A program made the translations under genes and the position numbers. Shown one piece after another: positions 1-8,982 of a stretch of DNA of 64,000 bases; position 1 is the first letter of the stretch, and each line of letters opens with the position of its first letter. The stretch covers positions 1,178,001-1,242,000 of the forward strand of contig NC_013222.1 in NCBI RefSeq assembly GCF_000024125.1. Reading direction: 5' to 3'. The notes below the pieces were generated by a model. The model saw nothing but the letters and a program-made list of their open reading frames with translations. It did not search any database and was not told the DNA's origin. The DNA is from Robiginitalea biformata HTCC2501 (GTDB lineage Bacteria; Bacteroidota; Bacteroidia; Flavobacteriales; Flavobacteriaceae).

Positions 1-387
1 TCGGAAAAAGCGCTCCGCGACTTCTACAGCCGCCTGCTCAATTTCACGGTCGGCAGCCGTGCCCTCATGGGGGCATATGCCGACATCCATTACTACAACA
101 AAGAACACACCCCGGGCTACGACCACCGGGTGTATTCCTTCGTTCGCTGGGAAGGGTCCGACCGGCTGGTAATCGTCAGCAATTTTGAGAAGGACCGTTC
201 CTACGCATTCGATCTGCGGCTCCCCGGGGAGCTGATCCGGGAGTGGGGGTTATCCGACGGGACCTATCCGCTGCAGGAAATGTTGTACGGGAACAAGAGT
301 TCGCAGTTAAAAGTGGCAGGTGCGGCAGGGACGGTAGCCCTGGAACTCGACCCGCTGGAATCGCTGATCCTCCGGTTGCCGGAATAA
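1..387 (+). CDS. C-terminal end of an alpha-amylase family glycoside hydrolase (partial)
   Basis: The reading frame is open from base 1 and ends with TAA at 385-387, so 128 residues of the C-terminus are present and the start lies outside the window. The motif LRDFYSRLLNF near the left edge, then a beta-rich tail (VRWEGSDRLVIVSNF, ending LESLILRLPE), is typical of the junction between the TIM barrel and the C-terminal beta-sandwich of GH13 enzymes, where the sandwich closes with a phrase like 'P.ESLIL'. The catalytic barrel is not visible, so substrate and subfamily cannot be given. A strong hairpin follows directly, so this is the last gene of its transcript. Confidence 0.7.
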   Translation, partial: SEKALRDFYSRLLNFTVGSRALMGAYADIHYYNKEHTPGYDHRVYSFVRWEGSDRLVIVSNFEKDRSYAFDLRLPGELIREWGLSDGTYPLQEMLYGNKSSQLKVAGAAGTVALELDPLESLILRLPE

Positions 388-391
388 AAAA

Positions 392-424
392 ACCGGCCGG
401 GGATCCCCGGCCGGTCTGCATTTT
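392..424. terminator. Bidirectional intrinsic terminator
   Basis: A perfect palindrome with 12-base arms (392-403 and 404-415) has an A-run on its left (387-392) and TTTT at 421-424 on its right. It sits between two convergent genes and can serve both. Confidence 0.8.
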
Positions 425-445
425 CCGGGAGTGCAAGCCCGGGCC

Positions 446-877
446 TCAGGCTGCCTCTTTTCCGGCAGTTGCCTTGTAAACCAGGGCGATAATGACCCCG
501 ATAATCGCGTAATAGACGATGTCCAGGACGGCTTCTACCGCGTGGCCGGTGCCGTCCATTATTTTGGACGTGCCGTACATCACCAGGCCCATTCCGACAC
601 CGACAAAAAAGCCGATCCAGGCCCCGAACTGGAACCCGCCTCCCGCGCTGTGGTGTCCCCGGGCCCACTTCCCATAGAGCGTACTCATGGCCAGCGCCCC
701 GGCCAGGTTCCCCAGAAGGATCATCAGCATGCTCATCTCCTCTTCACTTTTCATCGCATCCGTAAGGGCGTGCTCCTCAAAAAAACTCATTGTGGCGATT
801 CCCCAGATCAGGTATCCGAGAATAAACATGGCCACCGTTGCGGCAAGCGTTGCCAGCAGATTTTGTTTTGAAAACAT
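446..877 (-). CDS. Small four-helix membrane protein of unknown function
   Basis: This 143-residue protein shows four hydrophobic segments at about residues 7-27, 48-69, 83-102 and 116-136, with a short polar loop rich in E and K (about 35-47) between the first two. The layout resembles the DUF1761-like small membrane proteins often seen in Flavobacteriia, but I do not recognise a diagnostic motif. It stands alone, convergent with the amylase-like gene and divergent from the phosphodiesterase gene at 1021. The start ATG at 877 is the only good one. No function is proposed. Confidence 0.7.
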   Translation of the reverse strand: MFSKQNLLATLAATVAMFILGYLIWGIATMSFFEEHALTDAMKSEEEMSMLMILLGNLAGALAMSTLYGKWARGHHSAGGGFQFGAWIGFFVGVGMGLVMYGTSKIMDGTGHAVEAVLDIVYYAIIGVIIALVYKATAGKEAA

Positions 878-1020
878 GTTTGTAAGGTTAATTGGTTAAT
901 AGTGAGTACAATATAGGTATTCTTTCGATTGGCACAGCCAGGGGGTGATGATTTTGGTTGCCGGCACATAGGGCGGGTCGGCAGGAGTTCGTATTTTTAT
1001 CGGGTTAAAAAATTTGAGCT

Positions 1021-1767
1021 ATGCGATATTTTTGGGCCCTGATCCTGACCCTGATGATGAATGCATGTATATCTACCGGAAACAAGCCCCTGGTCATCGG
1101 CCACCGGGGCGCCATGGGATATGAGACGGAAAACTCCATCGCGTCCGTCCAGAAAGCGCTCGACCTGGGGGTCGACATGATCGAAATTGACGTCTTCCGG
1201 ATCAAAAGCGGGGAGATTGCCGTTTTCCACGACGAAACCGTGGACGAGCTGACCAACGGCGGAGGCCGTATTGAAGAATACAATGCATTCGACCTGCGCC
1301 AGCTGATCCTCGAGGGCCGCCACCGGATACCGTTGCTGCAGGACGTCCTGAAAACGATCAAGGCACAGGTTCCCCTCAATATCGAACTCAAGGGTGCCGG
1401 CACTTCCGACCGGGTCAACTTTATTACGGACTACTACATCCGGGAAATGGGTTGGACGGCCGACCAGTTCCTGATTTCCAGTTTTAACTGGGACGAACTG
1501 CGCGAATTCCGGCGGATCGACCCGGAGGCGCGCATAGCCGTACTAACGGACGGGGACCCCCTGGAGGCGCTGGAGGTAGCCCGGGAGCTCGGGGCCGAGG
1601 CGATCAACCCGCATGCCGGGTCGCTGACCCCGGAGAATACTGCAGCCATGAAGGAGGCAGGGTTCAGGGTGTACGCCTGGACGGTCAATGACCGGGCCCG
1701 TTTTGATGCCCTGGCAGAAATGGGCGTGGACGGGGTATTTACCGACTATCCGGACCGGATGCAATAA
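1021..1767 (+). CDS. Glycerophosphodiester phosphodiesterase, lipoprotein
   Basis: This enzyme hydrolyses glycerophosphodiesters (deacylated phospholipid head groups) to glycerol-3-phosphate and an alcohol. The 248-residue protein has the GDPD signature: HRG at 28-30, metal-binding EID at 55-57 and the second catalytic His in HDE at 70-72. The N-terminus is a short hydrophobic signal with Cys16 in MNAC, an acceptable though not ideal lipobox, so it is probably anchored in the envelope facing the periplasm. It overlaps the next gene by one base (TAATG), so the two are co-transcribed. glpK/glpF converge on it from the other side, which fits glycerol salvage. Confidence 0.88.
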   Translation: MRYFWALILTLMMNACISTGNKPLVIGHRGAMGYETENSIASVQKALDLGVDMIEIDVFRIKSGEIAVFHDETVDELTNGGGRIEEYNAFDLRQLILEGRHRIPLLQDVLKTIKAQVPLNIELKGAGTSDRVNFITDYYIREMGWTADQFLISSFNWDELREFRRIDPEARIAVLTDGDPLEALEVARELGAEAINPHAGSLTPENTAAMKEAGFRVYAWTVNDRARFDALAEMGVDGVFTDYPDRMQ

Positions 1768-3062
1768 TGTACGACCTGCTGGTTATAGGGGGCGGTGCCG
1801 CCGGGTTTTACGGGGCCATCCATGCAGCGCGGCGGGAGCCCGGGATGCGCATTGCCATCCTGGAACAAAACAAGGAATTCCTTTCCAAGGTACGAATCTC
1901 CGGAGGGGGGCGGTGCAATGTGACGCACCGGCCTCTGGAACCGGCTGTCCTCGCCGGCAATTACCCCCGTGGGAACAAGGAATTGATCGGACCTTTCCAC
2001 ACCCATGCCAGCCGGGAGGTAATGGCCTTTTTTGAATCCCTGGGAATCCCGCTCAAGACGGAAGGGGACGGCCGGGTTTTTCCGCAAAGCGATCAATCGG
2101 AAAGTGTAATTTCTGCCCTGCTGGAAGAGGCGCGGAAACTGGGAATCCGGATGGAGACGCGTTGCCGGGTCACGGGGATAGCGGAAGCGCCCGAAGGCTC
2201 CGGATGGTCGGTGGCCACCGGGAGCGGGGATTTCCAAAGTCGTTACCTGTTGGTGGCGCCTGGGGGCAGCCGGCCGGTATGGGCCCTGCTGGCAGGCCTG
2301 GGCCTGCGAATCATCCCGCCCGTACCTTCCCTGTTTACGTTCCGTATCGACGATACAAGGCTCAACGGGCTACAGGGAATTTCTGCCCCCGGTCAAGTGG
2401 CAGTCCTCCCGCCCGGCGGAGACGAGGCGCCGGTTGCACAGACTAATTACAGAAAAGCGGCGCGGAAGGGCGAGTTACAAGCCGAAGGCCCGATTTTGAT
2501 AACCCACTGGGGGCTGAGCGGTCCGGCTGTCCTGAAGCTTTCGGCCTGGGGTGCCCGGTTGTTTGCCGCTACCGGCTATCGGTTCCGGATTCGGGTGAAC
2601 TGGATGCCGGAATACCACAAGGGTTCCCTGCCGGATTTCCTGGAACAGGTGCGGCAGGCAGACGGACCCCGACTGGTATCCCGTAGCCGCGCTTCGGGAC
2701 TTCCATCCCGGCTTTGGGCGCGGCTGGTGGAAGCGGCGGGCATCCCGGCAGACCGCCGATGGGCAGAGCTGTCCCGACCCGGGCTTCACCGGTTGGCTGC
2801 CCAGTTGACGGATTCTGAATTTGCCGTGGATGGAAAAAGCACCTTCAAGGAAGAATTTGTAACCGCAGGGGGCGTTTCCCGGAAGGAGATCGATTTCAGG
2901 ACTTTTGAATGCCGCAAACTACCCGGTATGTACCTGGCTGGCGAGGTCCTGGACGTGGATGCGGTCACCGGGGGGTTTAATTTCCAGAATGCGTGGACCG
3001 GTGCCTTTCTCGCGGCATCGGCCATTGCCGGGGCAACAGCATCTCAGGCGAGGACCAAATAG
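1767..3062 (+). CDS. BaiN/HI0933-family FAD-dependent oxidoreductase
   Basis: This 431-residue flavoprotein begins with a Rossmann FAD-binding motif (GGGAAG at 8-13), followed by the family signature SGGGRCNVTH at 45-54. Near the end comes TGGFNFQNAW, which closes the FAD site in HI0933-like proteins. The family is widespread; members have been linked to bile-acid reduction (BaiN), but the usual substrate is unknown. The start codon overlaps the stop of the phosphodiesterase gene by one base. Its last 19 bases overlap the end of glpF on the opposite strand. Confidence 0.88.
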   Translation: MYDLLVIGGGAAGFYGAIHAARREPGMRIAILEQNKEFLSKVRISGGGRCNVTHRPLEPAVLAGNYPRGNKELIGPFHTHASREVMAFFESLGIPLKTEGDGRVFPQSDQSESVISALLEEARKLGIRMETRCRVTGIAEAPEGSGWSVATGSGDFQSRYLLVAPGGSRPVWALLAGLGLRIIPPVPSLFTFRIDDTRLNGLQGISAPGQVAVLPPGGDEAPVAQTNYRKAARKGELQAEGPILITHWGLSGPAVLKLSAWGARLFAATGYRFRIRVNWMPEYHKGSLPDFLEQVRQADGPRLVSRSRASGLPSRLWARLVEAAGIPADRRWAELSRPGLHRLAAQLTDSEFAVDGKSTFKEEFVTAGGVSRKEIDFRTFECRKLPGMYLAGEVLDVDAVTGGFNFQNAWTGAFLAASAIAGATASQARTK

Positions 3063-3772
3063 GCTGCAGCCGCGAGCAGCCCGCCGAGCAAGGGTCCGAG
3101 GATGGGTACCCAGCTATACCCCCAGTGGTCCGTCCTTCGGTTGCGGATGGGCACCAGGCTGTGGATGATGCGCGGGCCCAGGTCGCGGGCCGGGTTGATG
3201 GCATATCCGGTGGTCCCGCCCAGGCTCAGGCCGATACCCCAAACCAGCAGGGCCACGGGAAGGGCCCCCAGGGAACCCAGCCCGATCACCGTTTCCGGCT
3301 CGCTTAAGGAGGCATCCGTAAAGTAGAGGACGGTAAAAACCAGGACAAAGGTCCCCACAGCTTCGCAGAGCAGGTTGATGGGTTTGTTCATGATGGCAGG
3401 TTCCGTGCTGAATACCGCGAGTTTCAGGCTGCTGTCCGCCGTTTGGGCGAAGTGGTCCTTGTGCATTACCCAGACCAGGAAGGCTCCCAGCATGGCCCCG
3501 AGCAGCTGGGCTAGCAGGTAGGGGGGGACATCTTCCCAGGGGAATTCCCCGGCGGCAGCCAACCCTACCGTTACGGCCGGGTTGATATGCGCCCCGCTGT
3601 ACGGGCTGGCCACGACCACTCCTACAAAAACGGCAAAAGCCCATCCCGTGGTAATCACCATCCAGCCGCCTCCATTCCCCTTCGTGCCTTCGAGGACCAC
3701 ATTGGCAACTACCCCGCACCCGAGGAGGATCAATAAGAATGTGCCGATAAATTCTGCTGTAAACGGTGTCAT
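3044..3772 (-). CDS. glpF: Glycerol uptake facilitator (aquaglyceroporin)
   Basis: A 242-residue MIP-family channel for passive uptake of glycerol across the inner membrane. Both half-helix motifs are intact: NPA at 64-66 (in HINPAV) and NPA at 193-195, followed by RDLGPR. The Asp directly after the second NPAR marks glycerol facilitators as opposed to water-selective aquaporins. Six hydrophobic segments are evident. It lies 9 bases downstream of glpK on the same strand, the usual glpK-glpF pair. Glycerol trapped by phosphorylation would drive flux through the channel. Confidence 0.95.
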   Translation of the reverse strand: MTPFTAEFIGTFLLILLGCGVVANVVLEGTKGNGGGWMVITTGWAFAVFVGVVVASPYSGAHINPAVTVGLAAAGEFPWEDVPPYLLAQLLGAMLGAFLVWVMHKDHFAQTADSSLKLAVFSTEPAIMNKPINLLCEAVGTFVLVFTVLYFTDASLSEPETVIGLGSLGALPVALLVWGIGLSLGGTTGYAINPARDLGPRIIHSLVPIRNRRTDHWGYSWVPILGPLLGGLLAAAAYLVLA

Positions 3773-3781
3773 GGTAGGTGG

Positions 3782-5281
3782 TTATTGGTTGTCTTTGGAC
3801 CAGAATTCAATGGCGCGAATAGCGCGTTGCCATCCGCGGATCCCGGCTTCAATGGGTGCCCGGTCTGCGGTGGGGAAAAACCGGCGGTCGGTTTGCCAGA
3901 TAGACTGGATGGCCCGGGGGTTTTCCCAGTAGCCCACGGCCAGCCCGGCCAGGAACGCGGCACCCATTACGGTGGTTTCCACGATTTTGGGGCGGACCGT
4001 TTCGGCATCCAGCACGTCCGCCTGGAACTGCATCATCAGGTTGTTTACCGTGGCACCCCCGTCTACCCGCAGTTCCCGAATGGGTATCCCCGAATCCTTT
4101 TCCATGGCCTTGAGGATATCCATCGTCTGATAGGCAATCGATTCCAGGGCGGCCCGTGCCACATGCGCATCGGTACTCCCGCGGGTAAGGCCAAAAATCG
4201 AACCGCGGGCCTGCTGGTTCCAGTGCGGTGCCCCCAGCCCGGCAAATGCCGGGACCAGGTAGACGCCCCCCGTATCCGGTACGCTGGTGGCAAGCGCTTC
4301 GACATCCGAAGATTTTTTAATGATATTCAACCCGTCCCGAAGCCATTGTACCACGGCCCCGCCAATGAATATGCTGCCCTCCAGCATGTAGGTGGTTTCC
4401 CCGTTCAGCGTCCAGGCCACCGAGGTCAATAAGTTGTTTTCGGAAACGATGGGTTTGTCCCCGATGTTCATCAGCATAAAACACCCGGTGCCGTACGTGT
4501 TTTTGACCATCCCCTTGCGGGTACACATCTGCCCGAAAAGCGCGGCCTGCTGGTCGCCGGCAATGCCGGAAATCGGGATGCCTGCTTTGAGGAAGGATTC
4601 GTCGGTCACCCCGTACTTTTCGCTCGATTCGCGTACATCCGGCAGCAGGGCTTCCGGGATTCCGAGCAATTCGGTGAGTTCCGGGTCCCACGCCATGGTG
4701 TGGATGTTGAAGAGCATCGTCCGGCAGGCATTGGTGACGTCGGTAATATGCAACTCGCCCCCGGTCATGTTCCAGATCAGCCAGGAGTCGATTGTCCCCA
4801 TGAGCAGCTCCCCGTTCTCCGCCCGTTTCCTGGCACCTTTTACATGGTCGAGAATCCAGCGCGCCTTGGTTCCTGAAAAGTAGGAATCGATGACCAGCCC
4901 GGTTTTCTCCCGCACCATACGCTGGTGGCCTGCGGCTTTCAATTCGTCGCAGTAATCCGAGGTGCGCTTGTCCTGCCAGACGATAGCCGGATGGATGGGT
5001 TTGCCGCTGGCTTTCTCCCAGATCACCACCGTTTCCCGTTGGTTGGTGATGCCGATGGCCGCAATCTGTCCGGGCTTGAGCCCTTTCCGGGCCAGGGCCT
5101 CCGAAGCCATCCCGGACTGGACAGCCCAGATTTCCTCCGCGTCGTGTTCCACCCAACCCGGTTTCGGGAAATGTTGGGCGAATTCCTTCTGGGCAGTGGA
5201 AACGATCTCTCCTTTGTGGTTGAAAACGATGGCGCGGCAACTGGTGGTGCCCTGGTCCAGGGCGAGGATGTATTTCTCCAT
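3782..5281 (-). CDS. glpK: Glycerol kinase
   Basis: This kinase phosphorylates glycerol with ATP to sn-glycerol-3-phosphate in the cytoplasm. The protein is 499 residues, the normal length for the family. It opens with the phosphate-binding strand [10 protein letters not shown] (residues 7-16) and carries the FGGY-family motifs, among them [13 protein letters not shown] and the late [13 protein letters not shown]. It is the first gene of a two-gene unit with glpF. No glycerol-3-phosphate dehydrogenase gene is present in this window. Confidence 0.96.
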   Translation of the reverse strand: MEKYILALDQGTTSCRAIVFNHKGEIVSTAQKEFAQHFPKPGWVEHDAEEIWAVQSGMASEALARKGLKPGQIAAIGITNQRETVVIWEKASGKPIHPAIVWQDKRTSDYCDELKAAGHQRMVREKTGLVIDSYFSGTKARWILDHVKGARKRAENGELLMGTIDSWLIWNMTGGELHITDVTNACRTMLFNIHTMAWDPELTELLGIPEALLPDVRESSEKYGVTDESFLKAGIPISGIAGDQQAALFGQMCTRKGMVKNTYGTGCFMLMNIGDKPIVSENNLLTSVAWTLNGETTYMLEGSIFIGGAVVQWLRDGLNIIKKSSDVEALATSVPDTGGVYLVPAFAGLGAPHWNQQARGSIFGLTRGSTDAHVARAALESIAYQTMDILKAMEKDSGIPIRELRVDGGATVNNLMMQFQADVLDAETVRPKIVETTVMGAAFLAGLAVGYWENPRAIQSIWQTDRRFFPTADRAPIEAGIRGWQRAIRAIEFWSKDNQ

Positions 5282-5347
5282 GGCAGGCGGTGGTGTTTCG
5301 CTTAGTTTGTTTGTCCTAAAATAGGGGAATTCTTCCTGACGGCATAA

Positions 5348-5830
5348 TCAGTTCAATTGGACGATACGCAGGTTCAGGTAGGCGGCGAATAGGATCCACA
5401 CCAGGTAGGGGACCAGCAACCAGGCTGCCGTTTTGCTGACCACGCGGAACCATTTGATGGTGAGGATCAGCAGGACCACCAGGGAGCTGATGATCGCGAG
5501 TGCCCATACCGGTTCGCGCAGGCCGAAAAATACGAGGCTCCAGGATCCGTTGAGCAGGAGCTGTATCCCGAAATGGTAGAGGGCCGTTTTCACCCACAGG
5601 TGGTGGAAGCCGCGAGACCATACGATCCCGGCGGAGATCCCCATCAGTATATACAAGACGGTCCAGATGGGTCCGAACCAGGCGTCGGGCGGTGTAATGG
5701 CGGGTTTGGCCAGGGTCGGGTACCAGGATTGCACGGAGGTTTGGGTGGCAAATGAAGCGAGGGCCCCAATCAGTAGGCATATGCCGAGGGATCCCAGCAG
5801 CCGCGTGTATTTCTTGTGACCGTGGTGCAT
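5348..5830 (-). CDS. tspO: TspO/MBR family tryptophan-rich membrane protein
   Basis: A 160-residue, five-helix membrane protein of the TspO (peripheral benzodiazepine receptor) family, which binds porphyrins and other planar ligands. Family hallmarks are WYPTLAKPAITPP, then FGPIWTVLYILMG, LLLNGSWSLVFFG and a final PYLVWILFAAYLN. The frame is open 20 codons further upstream (ATG at 5890), but I chose the ATG at 5830 because the longer start would overlap the promoter of the divergent mevalonate gene and adds residues not typical of the family. It stands alone. Confidence 0.88.
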   Translation of the reverse strand: MHHGHKKYTRLLGSLGICLLIGALASFATQTSVQSWYPTLAKPAITPPDAWFGPIWTVLYILMGISAGIVWSRGFHHLWVKTALYHFGIQLLLNGSWSLVFFGLREPVWALAIISSLVVLLILTIKWFRVVSKTAAWLLVPYLVWILFAAYLNLRIVQLN

Positions 5831-5854
5831 TTCCCCAAGGTAGGAAATTTTGCC

Positions 5855-5886
5855 TTGCTGCTCCGGGCCAAATAGGGCTATATTTG
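5855..5886 (+). promoter_or_regulatory. Bacteroidota-type promoter of the mevalonate genes
   Basis: TTG at 5855-5857, then 21 bases, then TATATTTG at 5879-5886, an exact match to the TAnnTTTG -7 element of Flavobacteriia. The ATG at 5901 follows 14 bases later, so the leader is very short. This supports the start chosen for the decarboxylase. Confidence 0.6.
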
Positions 5887-5900
5887 CCAAAAATCCATCG

Positions 5901-7022
5901 ATGGTTTACCAGGAATTCCAGTGTAAAGGGCCCTTAGGCCCCCTCCCTGCCGGGGAAGTTGGCTGGCAGGCGCCGAGCAACATCGCCCTGGTCAAGTATT
6001 GGGGAAAGCGGGACGGCCAGCTCCCGACAAACCCGTCGGTGAGTTTTACCCTGGAGGCGTGCCGGACCTCTACCCGGATTGCCTATTCCCCCCTGGAGCA
6101 ATCGGTAAAGGGCCCCCGTTTCCGGGTGTTCCTGGACGGGTTTCCGGCCCCCGATTTTGAACCGAAAATCCGACAGTTCCTGGAAAGGGCCCTGCCCTAT
6201 GCGCCTTTCCTCTCGGGGTTGCACCTCGAGATCCGAACGGAAAACAGTTTTCCCCACAGCAGTGGAATTGCCTCCTCGGCCAGCGGGATGGCGGCCCTGG
6301 CCTTGTGCCTGGTAAGCCTGGAGGAACAGTTATTGCCCGGGACAGACCCCGGGTATGCCCGGCGTAAAGCCTCCTTCCTGGCCCGGTTGGGTTCCGGTTC
6401 GGCTGCCCGGAGTACGGCCGGGGGCCTGATTTTATGGGGCGAGCAGGAGGGTATCCCCGAAAGCACTGACCTCCTTGGGGTACCTTACCCAGGGGAGGTT
6501 CACGAAGTATTCCATACGTATCACGACACGATATTGCTGGTGGACAAGGGGCAGAAAACCGTGAGCAGTTCGGTAGGACACGGCCTGATGGACGGGCACC
6601 CCTTTGCCGCTGAGCGTTTTGAGCAGGCGCGACGCCACCTCGAGAAGCTCGGTGGGATATTCGCTTCGGGCGACCTGGAAGCCTTCGCCAACCTCGTGGA
6701 ATCCGAGGCGCTTTCCCTGCACGCGATGATGCTGACCAGCACGCCTTCCTTTATTCTGATGAAACCCGGGACCCTCGAGATCATCGAAAAAATCAGGGAT
6801 TATCGCCGGGAAACGGGCCACCCCGTATGCTTTACCCTGGACGCAGGGGCCAATGTCCACGTCCTCTACCCGGAGGCCTCGGCCGGCCCGGTTTACAGCT
6901 TCATCCGGGAGGAATTGCTGGAGCACTGTGTATCCGGCCAGCACATCTGCGACCGGGTGGGATCCGGGCCGCAACCAATAAAAAATGCACCGGATCGTAC
7001 GTCCGACAAGGGAATCGGGTAA
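5901..7022 (+). CDS. mvaD: Diphosphomevalonate decarboxylase
   Basis: This enzyme catalyses the last step of the mevalonate pathway: ATP-dependent decarboxylation of mevalonate-5-diphosphate to isopentenyl diphosphate. The 373-residue protein has the substrate-binding motif KYWGKRD at 32-38, the GHMP ATP-binding stretch SSGIASSASG at 120-129 and the downstream GSGSAARS element of the family. The frame continues upstream to 5850, but those codons lie over the promoter, so I start at the ATG at 5901. Mevalonate kinase follows 35 bases later and a UbiA prenyltransferase after that, making a small isoprenoid cluster. Confidence 0.93.
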   Translation: MVYQEFQCKGPLGPLPAGEVGWQAPSNIALVKYWGKRDGQLPTNPSVSFTLEACRTSTRIAYSPLEQSVKGPRFRVFLDGFPAPDFEPKIRQFLERALPYAPFLSGLHLEIRTENSFPHSSGIASSASGMAALALCLVSLEEQLLPGTDPGYARRKASFLARLGSGSAARSTAGGLILWGEQEGIPESTDLLGVPYPGEVHEVFHTYHDTILLVDKGQKTVSSSVGHGLMDGHPFAAERFEQARRHLEKLGGIFASGDLEAFANLVESEALSLHAMMLTSTPSFILMKPGTLEIIEKIRDYRRETGHPVCFTLDAGANVHVLYPEASAGPVYSFIREELLEHCVSGQHICDRVGSGPQPIKNAPDRTSDKGIG

Positions 7023-7057
7023 AGTTTTGTATTTTTGTATCACGTTACCGGCAATTC

Positions 7058-7993
7058 ATGAAAGGACCGCTTTTTTACTCCAAAATCCTGTTATTCGGCG
7101 AATACGGGATCATCAAGGACTCCAGGGGCCTTTCCATTCCCTACAATTTCTTTAAAGGAGCCCTCAAAACAGCCGACCCCCTGAAGGGTGCGGCCAGGGA
7201 ATCCAATGAAAACCTCCGGCGGTTTGCAACCTACCTGGAAACCGTGAGCCGGGAATTCCCCGACACGGGTTTTGACCTGGACCGGTTGCGGGACGATCTG
7301 GATGCGGGCCTGTACTTTGACAGTTCCATCCCCCAGGGGTACGGGGTGGGGAGCAGCGGGGCGCTGGTGGCCGCCATCTACGACCGCTACGCCCGGAACA
7401 AAGTAACCATCCTGGAAAACCTGACACGGGAGAAACTCCTGGACCTCAAAGGAATTTTCGGGCGGATGGAATCCTTTTTCCACGGGAAGTCTTCCGGCCT
7501 CGACCCGCTGAACAGCTACCTGAGCCTGCCGATCCTGATCAATTCCAGGGACCATATCGAATCGACGAGCATCCCCTCCCAGAACCCGGGTGGCAAAGGA
7601 GCCGTCTTCCTGCTAGACAGCGGCAGCGTGGGCGAAACGGCCCCCATGGTCCAGATTTTCATGGAAAAAATGAAACACGAAGGTTTCCGGAGCGTAATCC
7701 GGGACGAGTTCGTCCGGTACACGGATGCCTGTGTGGAAGATTTTATCAGCGGGAATGTCAAATCGCTCTTCGGAAACATCAAGAAACTCTCCCACGTGGT
7801 CCTGGACCACTTCAAACCAATGATCCCCCAGGAATTCCACCAGTTGTGGAAGCAGGGGATTGAGACAAATGCCTACTACCTGAAACTTTGCGGTTCAGGG
7901 GGAGGCGGTTACATCCTGGGCTTTACGGAAGACCTGGATAAAGCCAAAAAAGCCCTGAAAGGACACCGCCTCGAGGTCGTCTACAACTTCTAA
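7058..7993 (+). CDS. mvk: Mevalonate kinase (GHMP kinase family)
   Basis: This enzyme phosphorylates mevalonate at C5 using ATP. The 311-residue protein has the GHMP nucleotide loop GYGVGSSGALVA (94-105), acidic residues at Glu138 and in GKSSGLDPLNSYL (Asp149 is the likely catalytic base), and a glycine-rich C-terminal motif CGSGGGGYILGF. The open frame extends far upstream, but FYSKILLFGEYG directly after the ATG at 7058 is the canonical family N-terminus. Together with mvaD and the GYDIA kinase at 48.9 kb it would complete the ATP-dependent steps of the pathway. Confidence 0.88.
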   Translation: MKGPLFYSKILLFGEYGIIKDSRGLSIPYNFFKGALKTADPLKGAARESNENLRRFATYLETVSREFPDTGFDLDRLRDDLDAGLYFDSSIPQGYGVGSSGALVAAIYDRYARNKVTILENLTREKLLDLKGIFGRMESFFHGKSSGLDPLNSYLSLPILINSRDHIESTSIPSQNPGGKGAVFLLDSGSVGETAPMVQIFMEKMKHEGFRSVIRDEFVRYTDACVEDFISGNVKSLFGNIKKLSHVVLDHFKPMIPQEFHQLWKQGIETNAYYLKLCGSGGGGYILGFTEDLDKAKKALKGHRLEVVYNF

Positions 7994-8003
7994 ACCAGCC
8001 GGC

Positions 8004-8909
8004 ATGCTCAGCCGCAAGCAACGCTATTTCCTGGTAAAGGCCCTGAGCCTTTTTTCCATCGTTCGCGGGTACAATATCCTGGTGATTGTGCTGGCGCAAT
8101 ACCTGGCGGCCATTTACATCATGGCGCCGGAGTTGCCGCTCCGCCAGGTGGTCCTGGACGGGAACCTGCTGGTCATTGTACTCTGTTCCGCCCTGGTCAT
8201 TGCCGGAGGCTATATCATCAATAGTTTTTACGACTCGGAGAAGGACCTGATCAACAAGCCACACAAAAGCATGCTCGACCGCCTGGTCAGCCAGCGCGTC
8301 AAGATCTATGCGTATTTCACCCTGAATTTTGCAGCGGTCCTGCTCGGCAGCTACGTGTCTTTCCGGGCTGCCCTCTTTTTTGCGGCCTATATATTCGGTA
8401 TCTGGCTTTATTCGCACCGCCTGAAAAAAATTGCCTTCCTCGGGAATTTTGTCTCGGCCACACTGGCCATTGCCCCTTTTTTCGCCGTTTTCGTGTATTA
8501 CAAGAATTTTGAAACCGTCATCTTTGTCCACGCCCTCTTCCTCTTCCTGCTCATCCTGAGCCGGGAACTCATCAAGGATATGGAGAACCTGGCCGGCGAC
8601 CTGGCGCAGAATTACCGCACCATTGCCGTGCGATACGGCACGGTGGCTTCCAAACGGTATATCAGCCTGTTGGTATTGCTCACTTTTGTGCCTTCCTACC
8701 TGCTGATCCGCTACTTTGATGTGGGGTATATGTATCTTTACTTTATAGCGAGCAGCCTGCTGCTCGTCCTCTTTTTGTTCCTGTTGTGGCGCTCCCATAG
8801 CAAAAAGCACTACGTCTGGCTGCACAACATCCTGAAATTCATCATCGTGTCCGGGGTTTTCGGCATTCTGCTCATCGATGTGGATCTCGTACTGAACCGC
8901 ATTATGTAA
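8004..8909 (+). CDS. UbiA-family prenyltransferase (geranylgeranylglycerol-phosphate geranylgeranyltransferase-like)
   Basis: A 301-residue integral membrane protein with about eight or nine hydrophobic segments. The first Asp-rich motif of UbiA enzymes is NSFYDSEKD at 73-81, and a second lies in DMENLAGD near 190-200. These bind the Mg-diphosphate of the prenyl donor. Bacteroidota members of this branch are commonly named after the archaeal lipid enzyme, but the acceptor has not been established by the sequence. It follows mevalonate kinase by 10 bases, so it probably uses the isoprenoid made by the cluster. The stop codon lies inside a perfect 20-bp tandem duplication. Confidence 0.82.
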   Translation: MLSRKQRYFLVKALSLFSIVRGYNILVIVLAQYLAAIYIMAPELPLRQVVLDGNLLVIVLCSALVIAGGYIINSFYDSEKDLINKPHKSMLDRLVSQRVKIYAYFTLNFAAVLLGSYVSFRAALFFAAYIFGIWLYSHRLKKIAFLGNFVSATLAIAPFFAVFVYYKNFETVIFVHALFLFLLILSRELIKDMENLAGDLAQNYRTIAVRYGTVASKRYISLLVLLTFVPSYLLIRYFDVGYMYLYFIASSLLLVLFLFLLWRSHSKKHYVWLHNILKFIIVSGVFGILLIDVDLVLNRIM

Positions 8910-8939
8910 CACCCCCCCGCATTATGTAACACCCCCCCG
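8900..8939 (+). repeat. Perfect 20-bp tandem duplication across a stop codon
   Basis: The unit cattatgtaacacccccccg occurs at 8900-8919 and again at 8920-8939 with no difference. The first copy holds the last codons and TAA stop of the UbiA gene. The second is non-coding. The C7 run is a likely slippage site. Confidence 0.95.
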
Positions 8940-8961
8940 TGGCGGAAGGGAGGCTATTTTG

Positions 8962-8969
8962 TACCTTTG
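8962..8969 (+). promoter_or_regulatory. Candidate -7 element for the pseudouridine synthase gene
   Basis: TACCTTTG matches TAnnTTTG and lies 13 bases before the ATG at 8983. No TTG is present at the expected upstream distance, so the promoter is only half supported. Confidence 0.35.
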
Positions 8970-8982
8970 AAAAAAATATTCC

